The notes below the pieces were generated by a model. The model was not told the DNA's origin. It was given only the letters and a program-made list of their open reading frames with translations, and made no database searches. The position numbers and the translations under genes are program-made. Below, in pieces: positions 30,930-39,156 of a stretch of 64,000 bases of DNA. Every line of letters starts with the position of its first letter. Positions within the stretch are counted from its first letter, which is position 1. The stretch is from Rugosimonospora acidiphila (lineage in GTDB: Bacteria; Actinomycetota; Actinomycetes; Mycobacteriales; Micromonosporaceae): the NCBI RefSeq assembly GCF_039543385.1, contig NZ_BAABJQ010000001.1, positions 434,001-498,000 of the forward strand, given 5' to 3'.

Positions 30930-31337
30930 ATGACGATGACCGATCCGATCGCGGACATGCTGACCCGGGTGCGTAACGCCAACCAGGCGTACCACGACCG
31001 GGTGACCATGCCGTATTCGAAGATCAAGGCGAACATCGCCGAGGTGCTCAAGGCCGAGGGCTACATCTCCACCTGGTCGGTGGAGGAGCCGCCGGAGGGC
31101 GTGGTTGGCAAGATGCTGACCGTCGAACTCAAGTTCGGTCCCAACCGCGAGCGCAGCCTCGCCGGCATCCGGCGGGTCTCAAAGCCCGGCCTGCGGGTGT
31201 ACGCGAAGGCGCCGGAGCTGCCGCGGGTGCTCGGCGGCCTGGGTGTCGCGATCATCTCGACGTCCCAGGGGCTGCTGACCGATCGGCAGGCCCGCAAGCG
31301 AAACGTGGGCGGGGAAGTCCTCGCCTGGGTCTGGTAG
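30930..31337 (+). CDS. rpsH: 30S ribosomal protein S8
   Basis: A 135-residue S8, a central-domain assembly protein that represses the spc operon in E. coli. TDPIADMLTRVRNANQAYHD, the middle SLAGIRRVSKPGLRVYAK and the C-terminal GVAIISTSQGLLTDRQARK with GGEVLAWVW are characteristic. AAAGG precedes the first ATG; a second ATG two codons later (30936) is an alternative start. rplF follows after 16 nt. Confidence 0.97.
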   Translation: MTMTDPIADMLTRVRNANQAYHDRVTMPYSKIKANIAEVLKAEGYISTWSVEEPPEGVVGKMLTVELKFGPNRERSLAGIRRVSKPGLRVYAKAPELPRVLGGLGVAIISTSQGLLTDRQARKRNVGGEVLAWVW

Positions 31338-31353
31338 CGGGAGGCTGCACATC

Positions 31354-31896
31354 ATGTCGCGCATTGGACGTAAGCCGATCACGGTGCCCGCCGGGGTCGA
31401 TGTGACCATTACCGGGCAGACCGTCGTGGTCAAGGGCCCGAAGGGGCAGCTGTCGCACACGTTGGCGGATCCGATCACGGCCGAGCAGGTCGACAACGGC
31501 ATCCTGAACGTGGTGCGCCCCAACGACGAGCGCCGGTCCAAGGAACTGCACGGCCTCTCCCGCACCCTGGTCAACAACATGATCGTGGGTGTCACCGCCG
31601 GCTACCGCAAGACCCTGGAAATCTCCGGCACCGGTTACCGCGTGCAGGCCAAGGGGCAGGACCTCGAGTTCGCTCTGGGCTTCTCGCACCCGGTCACGGT
31701 GACCGCACCCGAGGGCATCAAGTTCTCGGTGGAGCGCCCGACCGTGTTCAGCGTCGAGGGCATCGACAAGCAGCAGGTCGGTGAGGTCGCCGCGAACATC
31801 CGGAAGATCCGGCCGCCGGAGCCCTACAAGGGCAAGGGCGTGAAGTACCAGGGCGAGGTCATCCGCCGCAAGGCTGGAAAGGCCGGTAAGAAGTGA
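31354..31896 (+). CDS. rplF: 50S ribosomal protein L6
   Basis: A 180-residue L6, two related domains next to the sarcin-ricin loop. SRIGRKPITVPAGVDVTI, VVKGPKGQLS, LINN-type LVNNMIVGVTAGYRKTLEI and the C-terminal IRPPEPYKGKGVKYQGE are present. GGGAGG lies ~9 bases before the ATG. rplR is 34 nt downstream. Confidence 0.97.
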   Translation: MSRIGRKPITVPAGVDVTITGQTVVVKGPKGQLSHTLADPITAEQVDNGILNVVRPNDERRSKELHGLSRTLVNNMIVGVTAGYRKTLEISGTGYRVQAKGQDLEFALGFSHPVTVTAPEGIKFSVERPTVFSVEGIDKQQVGEVAANIRKIRPPEPYKGKGVKYQGEVIRRKAGKAGKK

Positions 31897-31930
31897 GCCC
31901 GGTGGACATGGCTGAAAGGTTGGCGGGGCA

Positions 31931-32326
31931 GTGACGGCTACGTTGTTAAAGAGGCGCAACAGCGGCGGAGCCGCCAGCGCACGCCGGGTCGGCAAGGCAC
32001 GCCGGCACTTCCGGGTCCGCAAGAACGTTCGCGGTACCGCCGAGCGCCCGCGCCTGGTGGTCACCCGCTCGCTGCGGCACATCGTCGCCCAGGTGGTGGA
32101 CGACATCACCGGGCGCACGCTGGCCTCGGCCTCGACCATGGACGCCTCGATCCGCGGCACCGAGGGTGCGAAGAGCGACCAGTCCCGTAAGGTCGGCGCC
32201 CTGCTGGCCGAGCGGGCCAAGGCCGCCGGGGTAAACCAGGTCGTCTTCGACCGTGGCGGCAACAAGTACGTAGGCAGGATCGCCGCCCTGGCCGACGCCG
32301 CCCGCGAAAACGGACTCGAGTTCTAG
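31931..32326 (+). CDS. rplR: 50S ribosomal protein L18
   Basis: A 131-residue L18, which binds 5S rRNA with L5. The sequence from RRVGKARRHFRVRKNVRGTAERPRL through HIVAQVVDDITGRTL and the C-terminal FDRGGNKYVGRIAALADAAREN is typical. The GTG at 31931 follows a GGCGGGG sequence. The short N-terminal Arg/Lys-rich region is within the usual range. rpsE follows 29 nt later. Confidence 0.96.
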   Translation: MTATLLKRRNSGGAASARRVGKARRHFRVRKNVRGTAERPRLVVTRSLRHIVAQVVDDITGRTLASASTMDASIRGTEGAKSDQSRKVGALLAERAKAAGVNQVVFDRGGNKYVGRIAALADAARENGLEF

Positions 32327-32355
32327 GCCCGAGCCGGCTGAAAGGAGAACGCTTC

Positions 32356-32973
32356 ATGCCAGGTCAACAGCGCAGGGGCGGCGGGTCCGGCAACGCCGAG
32401 GGCGGTAACCGTCGGGACAATCGCCGTGAGGGCGGCCGGGGCAACGCGCCGGTCGAGAAGACCCCGCACCTTGAGCGGGTAGTCACCATCAACCGGGTCG
32501 CCAAGGTCGTCAAGGGCGGCCGGCGGTTCAGCTTCACCGCGCTCGTCGTGGTGGGCGACGGAGACGGCACGGTCGGCGTCGGGTACGGGAAGGCCAAGGA
32601 GGTGCCGGCCGCCATCGCCAAGGGTGTCGAGGAGGCCAAGAAGCACTTCTTCAAGGTGCCCCGGATCGGCTCCTCGATCCCGCACCCGGTGCAGGGCGAG
32701 GACGCCGCGGGCGTGGTGCTGCTGAAGCCGGCCAGTGCCGGTACCGGCGTCATCGCGGGCGGTCCGGTGCGTGCCGTGCTGGAGTGCGCGGGCATCCACG
32801 ACGTGCTGTCCAAGAGCCTCGGTTCGTCGAACCCGATCAACATCGTTCACGCAACGGTGAACGCCCTGCGGATGCTGGAGTCGCCGGAGGCGGTCGCCAG
32901 CCGACGCAACCTGCCGGTCGAGGACGTCGCGCCCGCCGCGATGCTCGCCGCTCGCGCCGGAGTGGGGGCGTGA
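32356..32973 (+). CDS. rpsE: 30S ribosomal protein S5
   Basis: A 205-residue S5, which acts in decoding fidelity and mRNA entry. A Gly/Arg/Asn-rich N-terminal extension of ~35 residues leads into ERVVTINRVAKVVKGGRRFSF, and the second domain has GVGYGKAKEVPAAIAKGVE and PASAGTGVIAGGPVRAVLE. The spectinomycin loop (VVKGGRRF) is normal. AAAGGAG precedes the ATG. The stop shares one base with rpmD (TGATG). Confidence 0.97.
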   Translation: MPGQQRRGGGSGNAEGGNRRDNRREGGRGNAPVEKTPHLERVVTINRVAKVVKGGRRFSFTALVVVGDGDGTVGVGYGKAKEVPAAIAKGVEEAKKHFFKVPRIGSSIPHPVQGEDAAGVVLLKPASAGTGVIAGGPVRAVLECAGIHDVLSKSLGSSNPINIVHATVNALRMLESPEAVASRRNLPVEDVAPAAMLAARAGVGA

Positions 32974-33155
32974 TGGCACGTTTGAAGGTGACCCAGGTCC
33001 GGTCCGAGATCGGGTCGAAGCGTAATCAGCGCGAGACGCTGCGCACGCTCGGTCTGAAGCGGATCAACGACGTGGTGGTCAAGGAGGACCGCCCCGAGAT
33101 CCGGGGCATGATCTTCACCGTGAACCACCTCGTGAAGATCGAGGAGGTCGAGTAA
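32973..33155 (+). CDS. rpmD: 50S ribosomal protein L30
   Basis: A 60-residue L30. ARLKVTQVRSEIGSKRNQ, TLRTLGLKRINDVV and RGMIFTVNHLVKIEEVE follow the family closely. The open frame extends back inside rpsE, but the ATG at 32973 gives the standard length. It overlaps rpsE and rplO by one base at each end, forming a coupled trio. Confidence 0.96.
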   Translation: MARLKVTQVRSEIGSKRNQRETLRTLGLKRINDVVVKEDRPEIRGMIFTVNHLVKIEEVE

Positions 33156-33598
33156 TGACGATCAAGGTCCACCACCTGCGTCCGGCTCCGGGCGCGAAGA
33201 CCGCCAAGACCCGCGTCGGTCGCGGTGAGGGTTCGAAGGGTAAGACCGCCGGCCGCGGTACCAAGGGCACCAAGGCCCGGTACCAGGTTCCGGCGACCTT
33301 CGAGGGTGGGCAGATGCCCATCCACATGCGACTGCCGAAGCTCAAGGGCTTCAAGAACAAGTTCAAGGTGACGTTCCAGGTCGTCAACCTGGACCGGCTC
33401 GCCGAACTGTTCCCCAAGGGCGGCCAGGTCGGCATCACCGAGCTCGTCGAGGCGGGTGCGGTGCGCAAGGGCCAGCCGGTAAAGATTCTCGGTACCGGTG
33501 AGCTGGGCGGAGTGACCCTCCAGGTGTCGGCGAACGCGTTCAGCGCGTCGGCGAAGGAGAAGATCGAGGCCGGCGGCGGAACGACCACGGAAATCTGA
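33155..33598 (+). CDS. rplO: 50S ribosomal protein L15
   Basis: A 147-residue L15, a late-assembly protein with an extended N-terminal arm: KVHHLRPAPGAKTAKTRVGRG, GSKGKTAGRGTKG and FEGGQMPIHMRLPKLKGFKN. The C-terminal domain contains VKILGTGELGGVTLQV. TAATG couples it to rpmD. A hairpin terminator 27 nt past the stop ends this long run of overlapping ribosomal genes. Confidence 0.97.
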   Translation: MTIKVHHLRPAPGAKTAKTRVGRGEGSKGKTAGRGTKGTKARYQVPATFEGGQMPIHMRLPKLKGFKNKFKVTFQVVNLDRLAELFPKGGQVGITELVEAGAVRKGQPVKILGTGELGGVTLQVSANAFSASAKEKIEAGGGTTTEI

Positions 33599-33625
33599 TA
33601 GGCAGGGTTGTGGAACCGGTCGTCG

Positions 33626-33650
33626 GGTCCGCCCGTTCTACGGGCGGACC
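33626..33650 (+). terminator. Terminator after rplO
   Basis: A perfect 10-bp stem GGTCCGCCCG/CGGGCGGACC with a TTCTA loop. Together with the candidate -10 box TAGAGT at 33785-33790 it suggests that secY-adk-map is a separate unit. Confidence 0.6.
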
Positions 33651-33784
33651 GCTGCGGCGGCCGGGCCGCGACGTTTCGAGTCGTGGCGTCCGCGTGGTTG
33701 CGCGTGCGACCGGCGGGCGCCATGATCTCCAATTGGTGGCTGACGATGTGTCATCCACCCCTCACCGAAGTCGGGGCGGACTGT

Positions 33785-33790
33785 TAGAGT
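33785..33790 (+). promoter_or_regulatory. Candidate -10 box of secY
   Basis: TAGAGT lies 78 nt before the secY start codon, downstream of the rplO hairpin. Only a poor -35 (TCACCG, 17 nt upstream) is visible. Confidence 0.35.
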
Positions 33791-33868
33791 CCGTTCCCAG
33801 CTAGGCTTTTGTTCTACACCCTGGCCACAGATCCCGCACCGCGGGCCGCTCCGCGCAGGAGGAAGAAG

Positions 33869-35191
33869 TTGCTCTCCGCCTTTCTCAGTGCGTTTCGAAC
33901 GCCTGACCTGCGTAAAAAGCTGCTCTTCACGCTAGCGATGATCGCCATCTACCGGCTCGGCGCCACCCTGCCGAGCCCTGGTGTGTCGTACGGCAACGTG
34001 CAGCAGTGCGTCAAAATCGTGCAGAACGGCAGCAATGGGGTCTTCAGCCTACTGAACCTCTTCTCCGGCGGCGCGCTCCTGCAGCTGTCGGTTTTCGCGC
34101 TGGGCATCATGCCCTACATCACGGCGAGCATCATCCTGCAGCTGCTCACCGTCGTGATCCCGCGGTTGGAGCAGCTCCGCAAGGAGGGCCAGGCCGGCCA
34201 GGCCAAGATCACGCAGTACACCCGGTACCTGAGCCTGGGTCTCGCGGTCCTGCAGGCCTCCGCGTTCGTCGCGCTGGCCCGATCCGGGCAGCTGTTCAAC
34301 AACCAGTGCGACCAGTTCCCGGTGATTCCGCAGACCAAGATTCCGATGTGGCTCACGGTCAGCGTCATCGTCGTGACGATGACCGCCGGCACGGGCGTGA
34401 TCATGTGGCTCGGTGAGATGGTCACCGACAAGGGGATCGGCAACGGCATGTCCGTGCTGATCTTCACCTCGATCGCGGCCCGGCTGCCCAGCGAGGGCTG
34501 GTCCATCAAGACCAGCCGCGGCTGGGGCGTGTTCGCCCTGATCATGGCGATCGGGGTCATCGTGATCACCGCCGTGGTCTTCATGGAACAGGCGCAACGC
34601 CGCGTGCCCGTGCAGTACGCGAAACGGATGGTCGGGCGAAGGATGTACGGAGGGACCTCCACCTACATCCCGCTGAAGGTCAACCAGGCCGGTGTCATCC
34701 CTGTGATCTTCGCCTCCTCGCTGCTCTACCTGCCCCAGTTGTTGTTGCAGCTGATGGACGCGAACCATCCGAACGCGCTGTACAAGTTCATCAACAACCA
34801 CCTGATCAAGCAGAACGACTGGGTGAACATCACCATCTACTTCCTGCTGATCCTCTTCTTCACGTACTTCTACGTCTCGATCACGTTCAACCCGACCGAG
34901 GTCGCGGACAACATGAAGAAGTACGGCGGTTTCGTCCCCGGCATCCGGCCCGGCAAGCCGACGTCCGAGTACCTGGACTTCATCCTGAGCCGGATCACCG
35001 CACCGGGTGCGCTCTACCTGGCGATCATCGCCGTGCTGCCGAACCTGTTCATCGGCCTGGTCGGCAACAATAAACAGAACTTCCCCTTCGGGGGTACGGC
35101 TGTCTTGATCATCGTCGGCGTCGGCCTGGAGACGGTGAAACAGATCGAGAGCCAGCTCATGCAGCGCAACTACGAAGGGTTCCTGAGGTAG
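33869..35191 (+). CDS. secY: Preprotein translocase subunit SecY
   Basis: The 440-residue SecY channel in the cytoplasmic membrane. About ten membrane helices are visible, including LLFTLAMIAIYRLGATLPSP, FALGIMPYITASIILQLL, FFLL-like YFLLILFFTYFYV and a final LIIVGVGLETVKQ. The frame is open from 33809, but the TTG at 33869 has AGGAGG six bases upstream, and the product then starts LSAFLSAFRTPDLRKK like other actinobacterial SecY proteins. The conserved cytosolic loops (NPTEVADNMKKYGGFVPGIRPG) are intact. adk follows after 124 nt. Confidence 0.96.
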   Translation: MLSAFLSAFRTPDLRKKLLFTLAMIAIYRLGATLPSPGVSYGNVQQCVKIVQNGSNGVFSLLNLFSGGALLQLSVFALGIMPYITASIILQLLTVVIPRLEQLRKEGQAGQAKITQYTRYLSLGLAVLQASAFVALARSGQLFNNQCDQFPVIPQTKIPMWLTVSVIVVTMTAGTGVIMWLGEMVTDKGIGNGMSVLIFTSIAARLPSEGWSIKTSRGWGVFALIMAIGVIVITAVVFMEQAQRRVPVQYAKRMVGRRMYGGTSTYIPLKVNQAGVIPVIFASSLLYLPQLLLQLMDANHPNALYKFINNHLIKQNDWVNITIYFLLILFFTYFYVSITFNPTEVADNMKKYGGFVPGIRPGKPTSEYLDFILSRITAPGALYLAIIAVLPNLFIGLVGNNKQNFPFGGTAVLIIVGVGLETVKQIESQLMQRNYEGFLR

Positions 35192-35315
35192 TGAGCGGGC
35201 AAACCCGATGGCCGCGTCGCGCCGCGAGAGTACTCGCGGCGCCGCGCGCCTTCTTGAGCAGATTCGGGCCGGGCCAGATGATCGGGAGCCGGGCAGGTCG
35301 GGGAGGTGTGGCCGC

Positions 35316-35969
35316 GTGAGGCTGGTGCTCGTGGGTCCGCCCGGGGCGGGCAAGGGAACTCAGGCCGAGTTCATCGCCGCTCACCTCTCCGTGCCGAAGA
35401 TCTCGACCGGGGACATTTTCCGCGCGAACGTCGGGCAGGGCACGCCGCTGGGCGTCGAGGCCAAGCGCTACATGGACGCCGGGCAGCTCGTGCCGGACGA
35501 GGTCACGATCAACATGGTGCGTGAGCGGCTCGCCGAGCCGGACGCGACCGACGGCTTCCTCCTGGACGGCTTCCCGCGCACCCTTCCGCAGGCGGCGGCG
35601 CTGGACAAGCTGCTGGCCGACCTCGGTACCCAGCTCGACCTGGTGCTCGAGCTGGTCGTCGACGACGACGAGGTGATCCGGCGGCTGTCCGGGCGGCGGC
35701 AGTGCCGCGGCTGCGGCAAGATCTGGCACGTCGAGTTCGACGCTCCGAGCCAGGAGGCGGCCTGTGACCGCTGCGGCGGGGAGCTGTACCAGCGCGATGA
35801 CGACAAGCCGGACGTGATCGCCGAGCGGCTCAAGGTCTACTCACGGGACACCGCCCCGCTGGTGGACTACTACGGCGCGCAGAACAAGTTGGTCGGCATC
35901 GACGCGACCGGGCCGGTCGAGGACGTCACCGTGCGGGCGATCGACGCACTCCGCTCATATGGCGGTTGA
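35316..35969 (+). CDS. adk: Adenylate kinase, zinc-lid type
   Basis: A 217-residue adenylate kinase (ATP + AMP to 2 ADP). P-loop GPPGAGKGT (7-15), AMP-binding TGDIFR, and the lid with four cysteines C130, C133, C150 and C153 (CRGC...CDRC), which indicate a structural zinc. The FLLDGFPRT motif is present. The frame is open upstream, but GTG at 35316 starts exactly at MRLVLVGPPG with GGGGAGG ~10 bases before it. It lies between secY and map as in most Gram-positive spc clusters. Confidence 0.96.
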   Translation: MRLVLVGPPGAGKGTQAEFIAAHLSVPKISTGDIFRANVGQGTPLGVEAKRYMDAGQLVPDEVTINMVRERLAEPDATDGFLLDGFPRTLPQAAALDKLLADLGTQLDLVLELVVDDDEVIRRLSGRRQCRGCGKIWHVEFDAPSQEAACDRCGGELYQRDDDKPDVIAERLKVYSRDTAPLVDYYGAQNKLVGIDATGPVEDVTVRAIDALRSYGG

Positions 35970-36031
35970 GAAGGGCTTTTGTTCTGCCCGCCGGCCGTGT
36001 CGCGTCAAGCGGGCCGGGTAGGAAAGAGTCG

Positions 36032-36075
36032 AGCCCGTCGGCGGCACCGAGCAAGGGTGCCGCGGTCAGCGGGCT
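36032..36075 (+). promoter_or_regulatory. Nested stem-loop in the map leader
   Basis: AGCCCG (36032) pairs with CGGGCT (36070), and inside it GCGGCACC (36041) pairs with GGTGCCGC (36056). The structure ends just upstream of the map ribosome-binding site. It could be an attenuator or simply the adk terminator. Confidence 0.4.
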
Positions 36076-36090
36076 GAGCTGAGGATACGA

Positions 36091-36933
36091 ATGCGAGCCG
36101 CAACGCTGAACATCCAGTACAAAACGCCTGAACAGCTGCTGAAGATGAGGGCCGCGGGGCTGGTGGTAGCTGACACCCTGGCCAAGCTCCGGGAGGCGGT
36201 GGCGCCCGGGGTGAGCACCGCCGAACTAGATGCGCTGGCCGAGGGGAACATCCGGGCGGCCGGGGCAGTGCCCTCGTTCAAGGGTTATTACGGCTATCCG
36301 GCGACGATCTGCTCGTCCGTCAATGAGCAGATCGTGCACGCCATCCCCTCGCCGAAGCAGGTGCTGGCCGACGGTGACCTGATCTCCATCGACTGCGGAG
36401 CGATCCTGGACGGCTGGCACGGCGACGCCGCCATCACGGTCGCCGTCGGTGAGGTCAAGCCGAATCTGGCCCGGGCGATCGAGGTGGCGCAGGACTCCAT
36501 GTGGGCCGGGATCGCCGCTGCCGCCCGTGGAGTGCGGTCCGGGCGTGGCCGGCTCACCGACGTCTCCGCAGCGGTCGAGGCGTCGGTACGCGGGGCCGGT
36601 GGCCGGTACGGCATCGTGCGCGGGTACGGCGGCCACGGCATCGGCACCGAAATGCACCAGGATCCGCACGTGCTCAACTACGGGCGGGCGGGCAAGGGCC
36701 CTCGGCTGGTGGCGGGCCTGGCGCTGGCCATCGAGCCGATGATCACGCTGGGATCGGCGGACACCGTCGAGCAGTCCGATGGCTGGACGGTGGTCAGCCG
36801 GGACGGCTCCGCCGCCGTACACGTCGAGCACTCGATCGGGCTGTACGAGGACGGGGCCTGGGTGTTCACCGCGCACGACGGTGGCCGCGAGCGCCTCGGC
36901 GAGCTGCTGACCTCGCACGCCGAGCCCGCCTGA
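36091..36933 (+). CDS. map: Methionine aminopeptidase type I
   Basis: A 280-residue metal-dependent enzyme removing the initiator Met from nascent proteins. The five metal ligands align as D101, D112, H182, E215 and E246 (ISIDCGAILDGWHGD, GYGGHGIGTEMH, ALAIEPM, HVEHSIG). The catalytic His of NEQIVHAIP is present. GAGGATACGA precedes the ATG. A ~25-residue C-terminal tail (ERLGELLTSHAEPA) extends past the core. It is downstream of adk in the canonical order. Confidence 0.95.
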   Translation: MRAATLNIQYKTPEQLLKMRAAGLVVADTLAKLREAVAPGVSTAELDALAEGNIRAAGAVPSFKGYYGYPATICSSVNEQIVHAIPSPKQVLADGDLISIDCGAILDGWHGDAAITVAVGEVKPNLARAIEVAQDSMWAGIAAAARGVRSGRGRLTDVSAAVEASVRGAGGRYGIVRGYGGHGIGTEMHQDPHVLNYGRAGKGPRLVAGLALAIEPMITLGSADTVEQSDGWTVVSRDGSAAVHVEHSIGLYEDGAWVFTAHDGGRERLGELLTSHAEPA

Positions 36934-37155
36934 GGATCGCCGTGCCCGCCTGAGAATCGCCGACCCCGGCCGAGGGCCGGGTGGCCTGCTTGACGGTCGC
37001 CGTGCCCGGCTGAGGGCCGGTGAGGCCGCCTCAAGGATGGGTGGGGCGCCCGTCGCCGGTCGTTCGGTCGCAGGTCGTTCGGTCGTCGGTCGTTCGGTCG
37101 TCGAGTAAGGGAAGCGACACTGGCCGCTGTTGTCATAACGTGCCACGCTTTTCGC
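36934..37155 (+). repeat. Repeat-rich spacer after map
   Basis: A CGCCGTGCCCG-CTGAG unit appears twice near the start, and three perfect or near-perfect 15-bp units (GGTCGTTCGGTCG plus two bases) run 37058-37102. No gene is seen here. CACGCT six bases before the next ATG may be part of a promoter. Confidence 0.6.
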
Positions 37156-37851
37156 ATGGGGGAACGACGTGACGACCTGCGGGCGGCTGACTCGGACCGG
37201 CAATTCGTGGCTGATCGGCTCCAGGCCGCGCTCAACGAGGGCCGCCTGAACCTGTCGGAGTACGACGAGCGGCTGCAGCAGGCGTACGCGGCGAAGACCT
37301 ACGGCGAGCTGGACGGGATCCTCGACGATCTACCGCCGACAACCAGCCCGCAAGACGCCAGGGTCGCATCGGCGACATTCGGGACGGGCGCCCCATCGGG
37401 GACACCGAGCGCACCGGACGCCGCCGGCGGGCAGCCTCGCCGGGGCGTACCGCCGTGGATGCTGGCGCTGTGGGGCGGCTGGCTCACGGCGACCGTGATC
37501 TGCACGGTGATCTACGTGGCCAGCGACTTCGGCGGGTACCCGTGGCCGATCTGGGTGGCCGGGCCCTGGGGCGCCATCCTGCTCATCCGGACGCTCAAGG
37601 CGTACGCCAGCGGCGACCCCCACCGGTACCTGGCCGAGCACCACCAGGACCAGCGGCACCGTCAGCGTCTCGATCGGGAGCGGTACGACCGTGGCGGGTT
37701 CGATCGTGGCAGGTACGACCGCGGTCGGTTTGATCATGGTAGATTTGATCATGGCCGGTTTGACCGGGGGCCGCGTGACCAGGGCTTTCTCGACCGGGAA
37801 GAGTCCGACCGCCGGGCGCGCTACCAGGGCCGCCAGTACCGCTGGCGGTAG
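37156..37851 (+). CDS. DUF1707 (SHOCT-like) membrane protein with RFDHG-type repeats
   Basis: 231 residues. The N-terminal ~55 residues match DUF1707 (LRAADSDRQFVADRLQAALN, then LSEYDERLQQAYAAKTYGEL), a small helical domain common in actinobacterial membrane proteins. A disordered linker leads to two hydrophobic segments (WMLALWGGWLTATVICTVIY and PWPIWVAGPWGAILLI). The tail carries six pentapeptide-like repeats (RYDRG, GFDRG, RYDRG, RFDHG, RFDHG, RFDRG) encoded by 15-bp DNA repeats. The ATG has no clear Shine-Dalgarno sequence. The function is unknown. It separates map from infA, which are adjacent in many bacteria. Confidence 0.8.
   Translation: MGERRDDLRAADSDRQFVADRLQAALNEGRLNLSEYDERLQQAYAAKTYGELDGILDDLPPTTSPQDARVASATFGTGAPSGTPSAPDAAGGQPRRGVPPWMLALWGGWLTATVICTVIYVASDFGGYPWPIWVAGPWGAILLIRTLKAYASGDPHRYLAEHHQDQRHRQRLDRERYDRGGFDRGRYDRGRFDHGRFDHGRFDRGPRDQGFLDREESDRRARYQGRQYRWR
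37675..37772 (+). repeat. 15-bp coding repeats in the DUF1707 gene
   Basis: Six consecutive 15-bp units encode the Arg/Phe/Asp/Gly pentapeptides. Units vary mainly at the His/Arg and Phe/Tyr positions. Confidence 0.7.
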
Positions 37852-37900
37852 TCGCTCGAAGGTCTGGTGTCAATCGACGCGCCGGGAAACGGGAGCGCGT

Positions 37901-37930
37901 TTGCCGTCGGCGTGTCGGTACGCGTAGACT
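37901..37930 (+). promoter_or_regulatory. Promoter of the infA-rpmJ-alpha operon
   Basis: TTGCCG at 37901-37906, an 18-nt spacer and TAGACT at 37925-37930, ~157 nt before infA. Confidence 0.6.
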
Positions 37931-38087
37931 ACTTTTTCGGCGCACAGCGTCCACACTGTCATGCCTGCCCTGCGCTTCGGCGGCATGATGGTTCCGCGGC
38001 TGGCGTGAATGTCCTGGCACCCGCCACTGGCATTTGCGATGGATTCTGTGAGCCTGTCATCTAACTGGACGTCAGGTAGCGGAGGAC

Positions 38088-38309
38088 ATGCCGAAAAAAG
38101 ACGGGGCCATCGAGATCGAGGGCCGAGTTATCGAGCCACTTCCGAACGCCATGTTCAGGGTCGAGCTCGCCAACGGACACAAGGTCTTGGCACACATCAG
38201 CGGCAAGATGCGGCAGCACTATATCCGTATTCTGCCGGAAGACCGGGTCGTGGTGGAACTCTCGCCATACGACCTCACCCGTGGCCGCATCGTCTACCGA
38301 TACAAGTGA
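38088..38309 (+). CDS. infA: Translation initiation factor IF-1
   Basis: A 73-residue OB-fold factor that blocks the A site during initiation. PKKDGAIEIEGRVIEPLPNA, FRVELANGHKVLAHISGKMR and RILPEDRVVVELSPYDL are textbook. GGAGG is only two bases from the ATG, an unusually short spacing. It heads the cluster rpmJ-rpsM-rpsK-rpsD-rpoA-rplQ. Confidence 0.97.
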   Translation: MPKKDGAIEIEGRVIEPLPNAMFRVELANGHKVLAHISGKMRQHYIRILPEDRVVVELSPYDLTRGRIVYRYK

Positions 38310-38337
38310 CGTCCGGTTGACCAGTGAAGGGTAACCA

Positions 38338-38454
38338 GTGAAGGTCAAGCCGAGCGTTAAGCGGATCTGCAACAACTGCCGGGTGATCCGCCGGCACGGC
38401 CGGGTCATGATCATCTGCAAGACCGACCCGCGTCACAAGCAGCGCCAGGGCTGA
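38338..38454 (+). CDS. rpmJ: 50S ribosomal protein L36, zinc type
   Basis: A 38-residue zinc-ribbon protein starting MKVKPSVKRICNNC. The ligands are C11, C14, C27 and a His, but between C27 and that His there are five residues (CKTDPRH) where most L36 proteins have four, making it one residue longer than usual. GAAGGG lies ~8 bases before the GTG. The start region is a short duplication: CCAGTGAAGG occurs at 38321 and again at 38335, spanning the start codon. It follows infA by 28 nt. Confidence 0.94.
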   Translation: MKVKPSVKRICNNCRVIRRHGRVMIICKTDPRHKQRQG

Positions 38455-38562
38455 ACGTCCGGGCGCTGCCCCCGCATGACAAGACAGGTTCGTCCCAGCC
38501 GCGGTTCGTCGATGTGATCGACACTTTGATGGACTCGGCTGACCCTCGGTTGGAGGCCGAGG

Positions 38563-38582
38563 CCCCACCCGGGCAGGTGGGG
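38563..38582 (+). terminator. Small hairpin between rpmJ and rpsM
   Basis: CCCCACC pairs with GGTGGGG around CGGGCA in the 174-nt rpmJ-rpsM gap. It may be a partial terminator or regulatory site. Nothing else is recognisable in this gap. Confidence 0.35.
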
Positions 38583-38628
38583 ACGGGACGGGCACAGACC
38601 TCCGCGAATACGAGGAGCACGCCCATCC

Positions 38629-39009
38629 ATGGCACGTCTAGTCGGTGTTGATCTTCCGCGCGAGAAGCGGATGGAGATCGCACTCACCTACATCTTCGGG
38701 ATCGGTCGCACCCGCGCCGCCGAGACGCTCTCTGCTACCAATGTCGACCCCGGGAAGCGGGTCAAGGACCTGACCGACGACGAGTTGGTCCAGCTCCGCG
38801 ACTACATCGAAGCCAACTTCCGGATCGAGGGTGACCTTCGCCGGGAGATCCAGGCGGACATCCGGCGCAAGGTCGAGATCGGCTGCTACCAGGGCATCCG
38901 CCACCGCCGTGGCCTCCCGGTGCGCGGCCAGCGGACCCGCACGAACGCGCGTACGCGCAAGGGCCCGAAGAAGGTCGTGGCGAACAAGAAGAAGCCCGGT
39001 AAGAAGTAA
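38629..39009 (+). CDS. rpsM: 30S ribosomal protein S13
   Basis: A 126-residue S13 of the head, contacting P-site tRNA and L5. ARLVGVDLPREKRMEIALTY, IFGIGRTRA, CYQGIRHRRGLPVRGQRT and the Lys-rich C-terminus are typical. GAGGAG lies ~11 bases before the ATG. rpsK starts 147 nt later; that gap holds only its ribosome-binding site. Confidence 0.97.
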   Translation: MARLVGVDLPREKRMEIALTYIFGIGRTRAAETLSATNVDPGKRVKDLTDDELVQLRDYIEANFRIEGDLRREIQADIRRKVEIGCYQGIRHRRGLPVRGQRTRTNARTRKGPKKVVANKKKPGKK

Positions 39010-39156
39010 CAATCAGGAGCGCTCGGTTCGCCAGCGACTCCGGGAGACACCTGGCCATGAGCGGCGCCAACCAGCGCGGTGCCGTCTCGAGCCGGTCGGG
39101 GTGGTCCCTCGCGAGGTCGTGTTCAAGCGGACCGATTCAGGAGGATTAAGAAGCTT

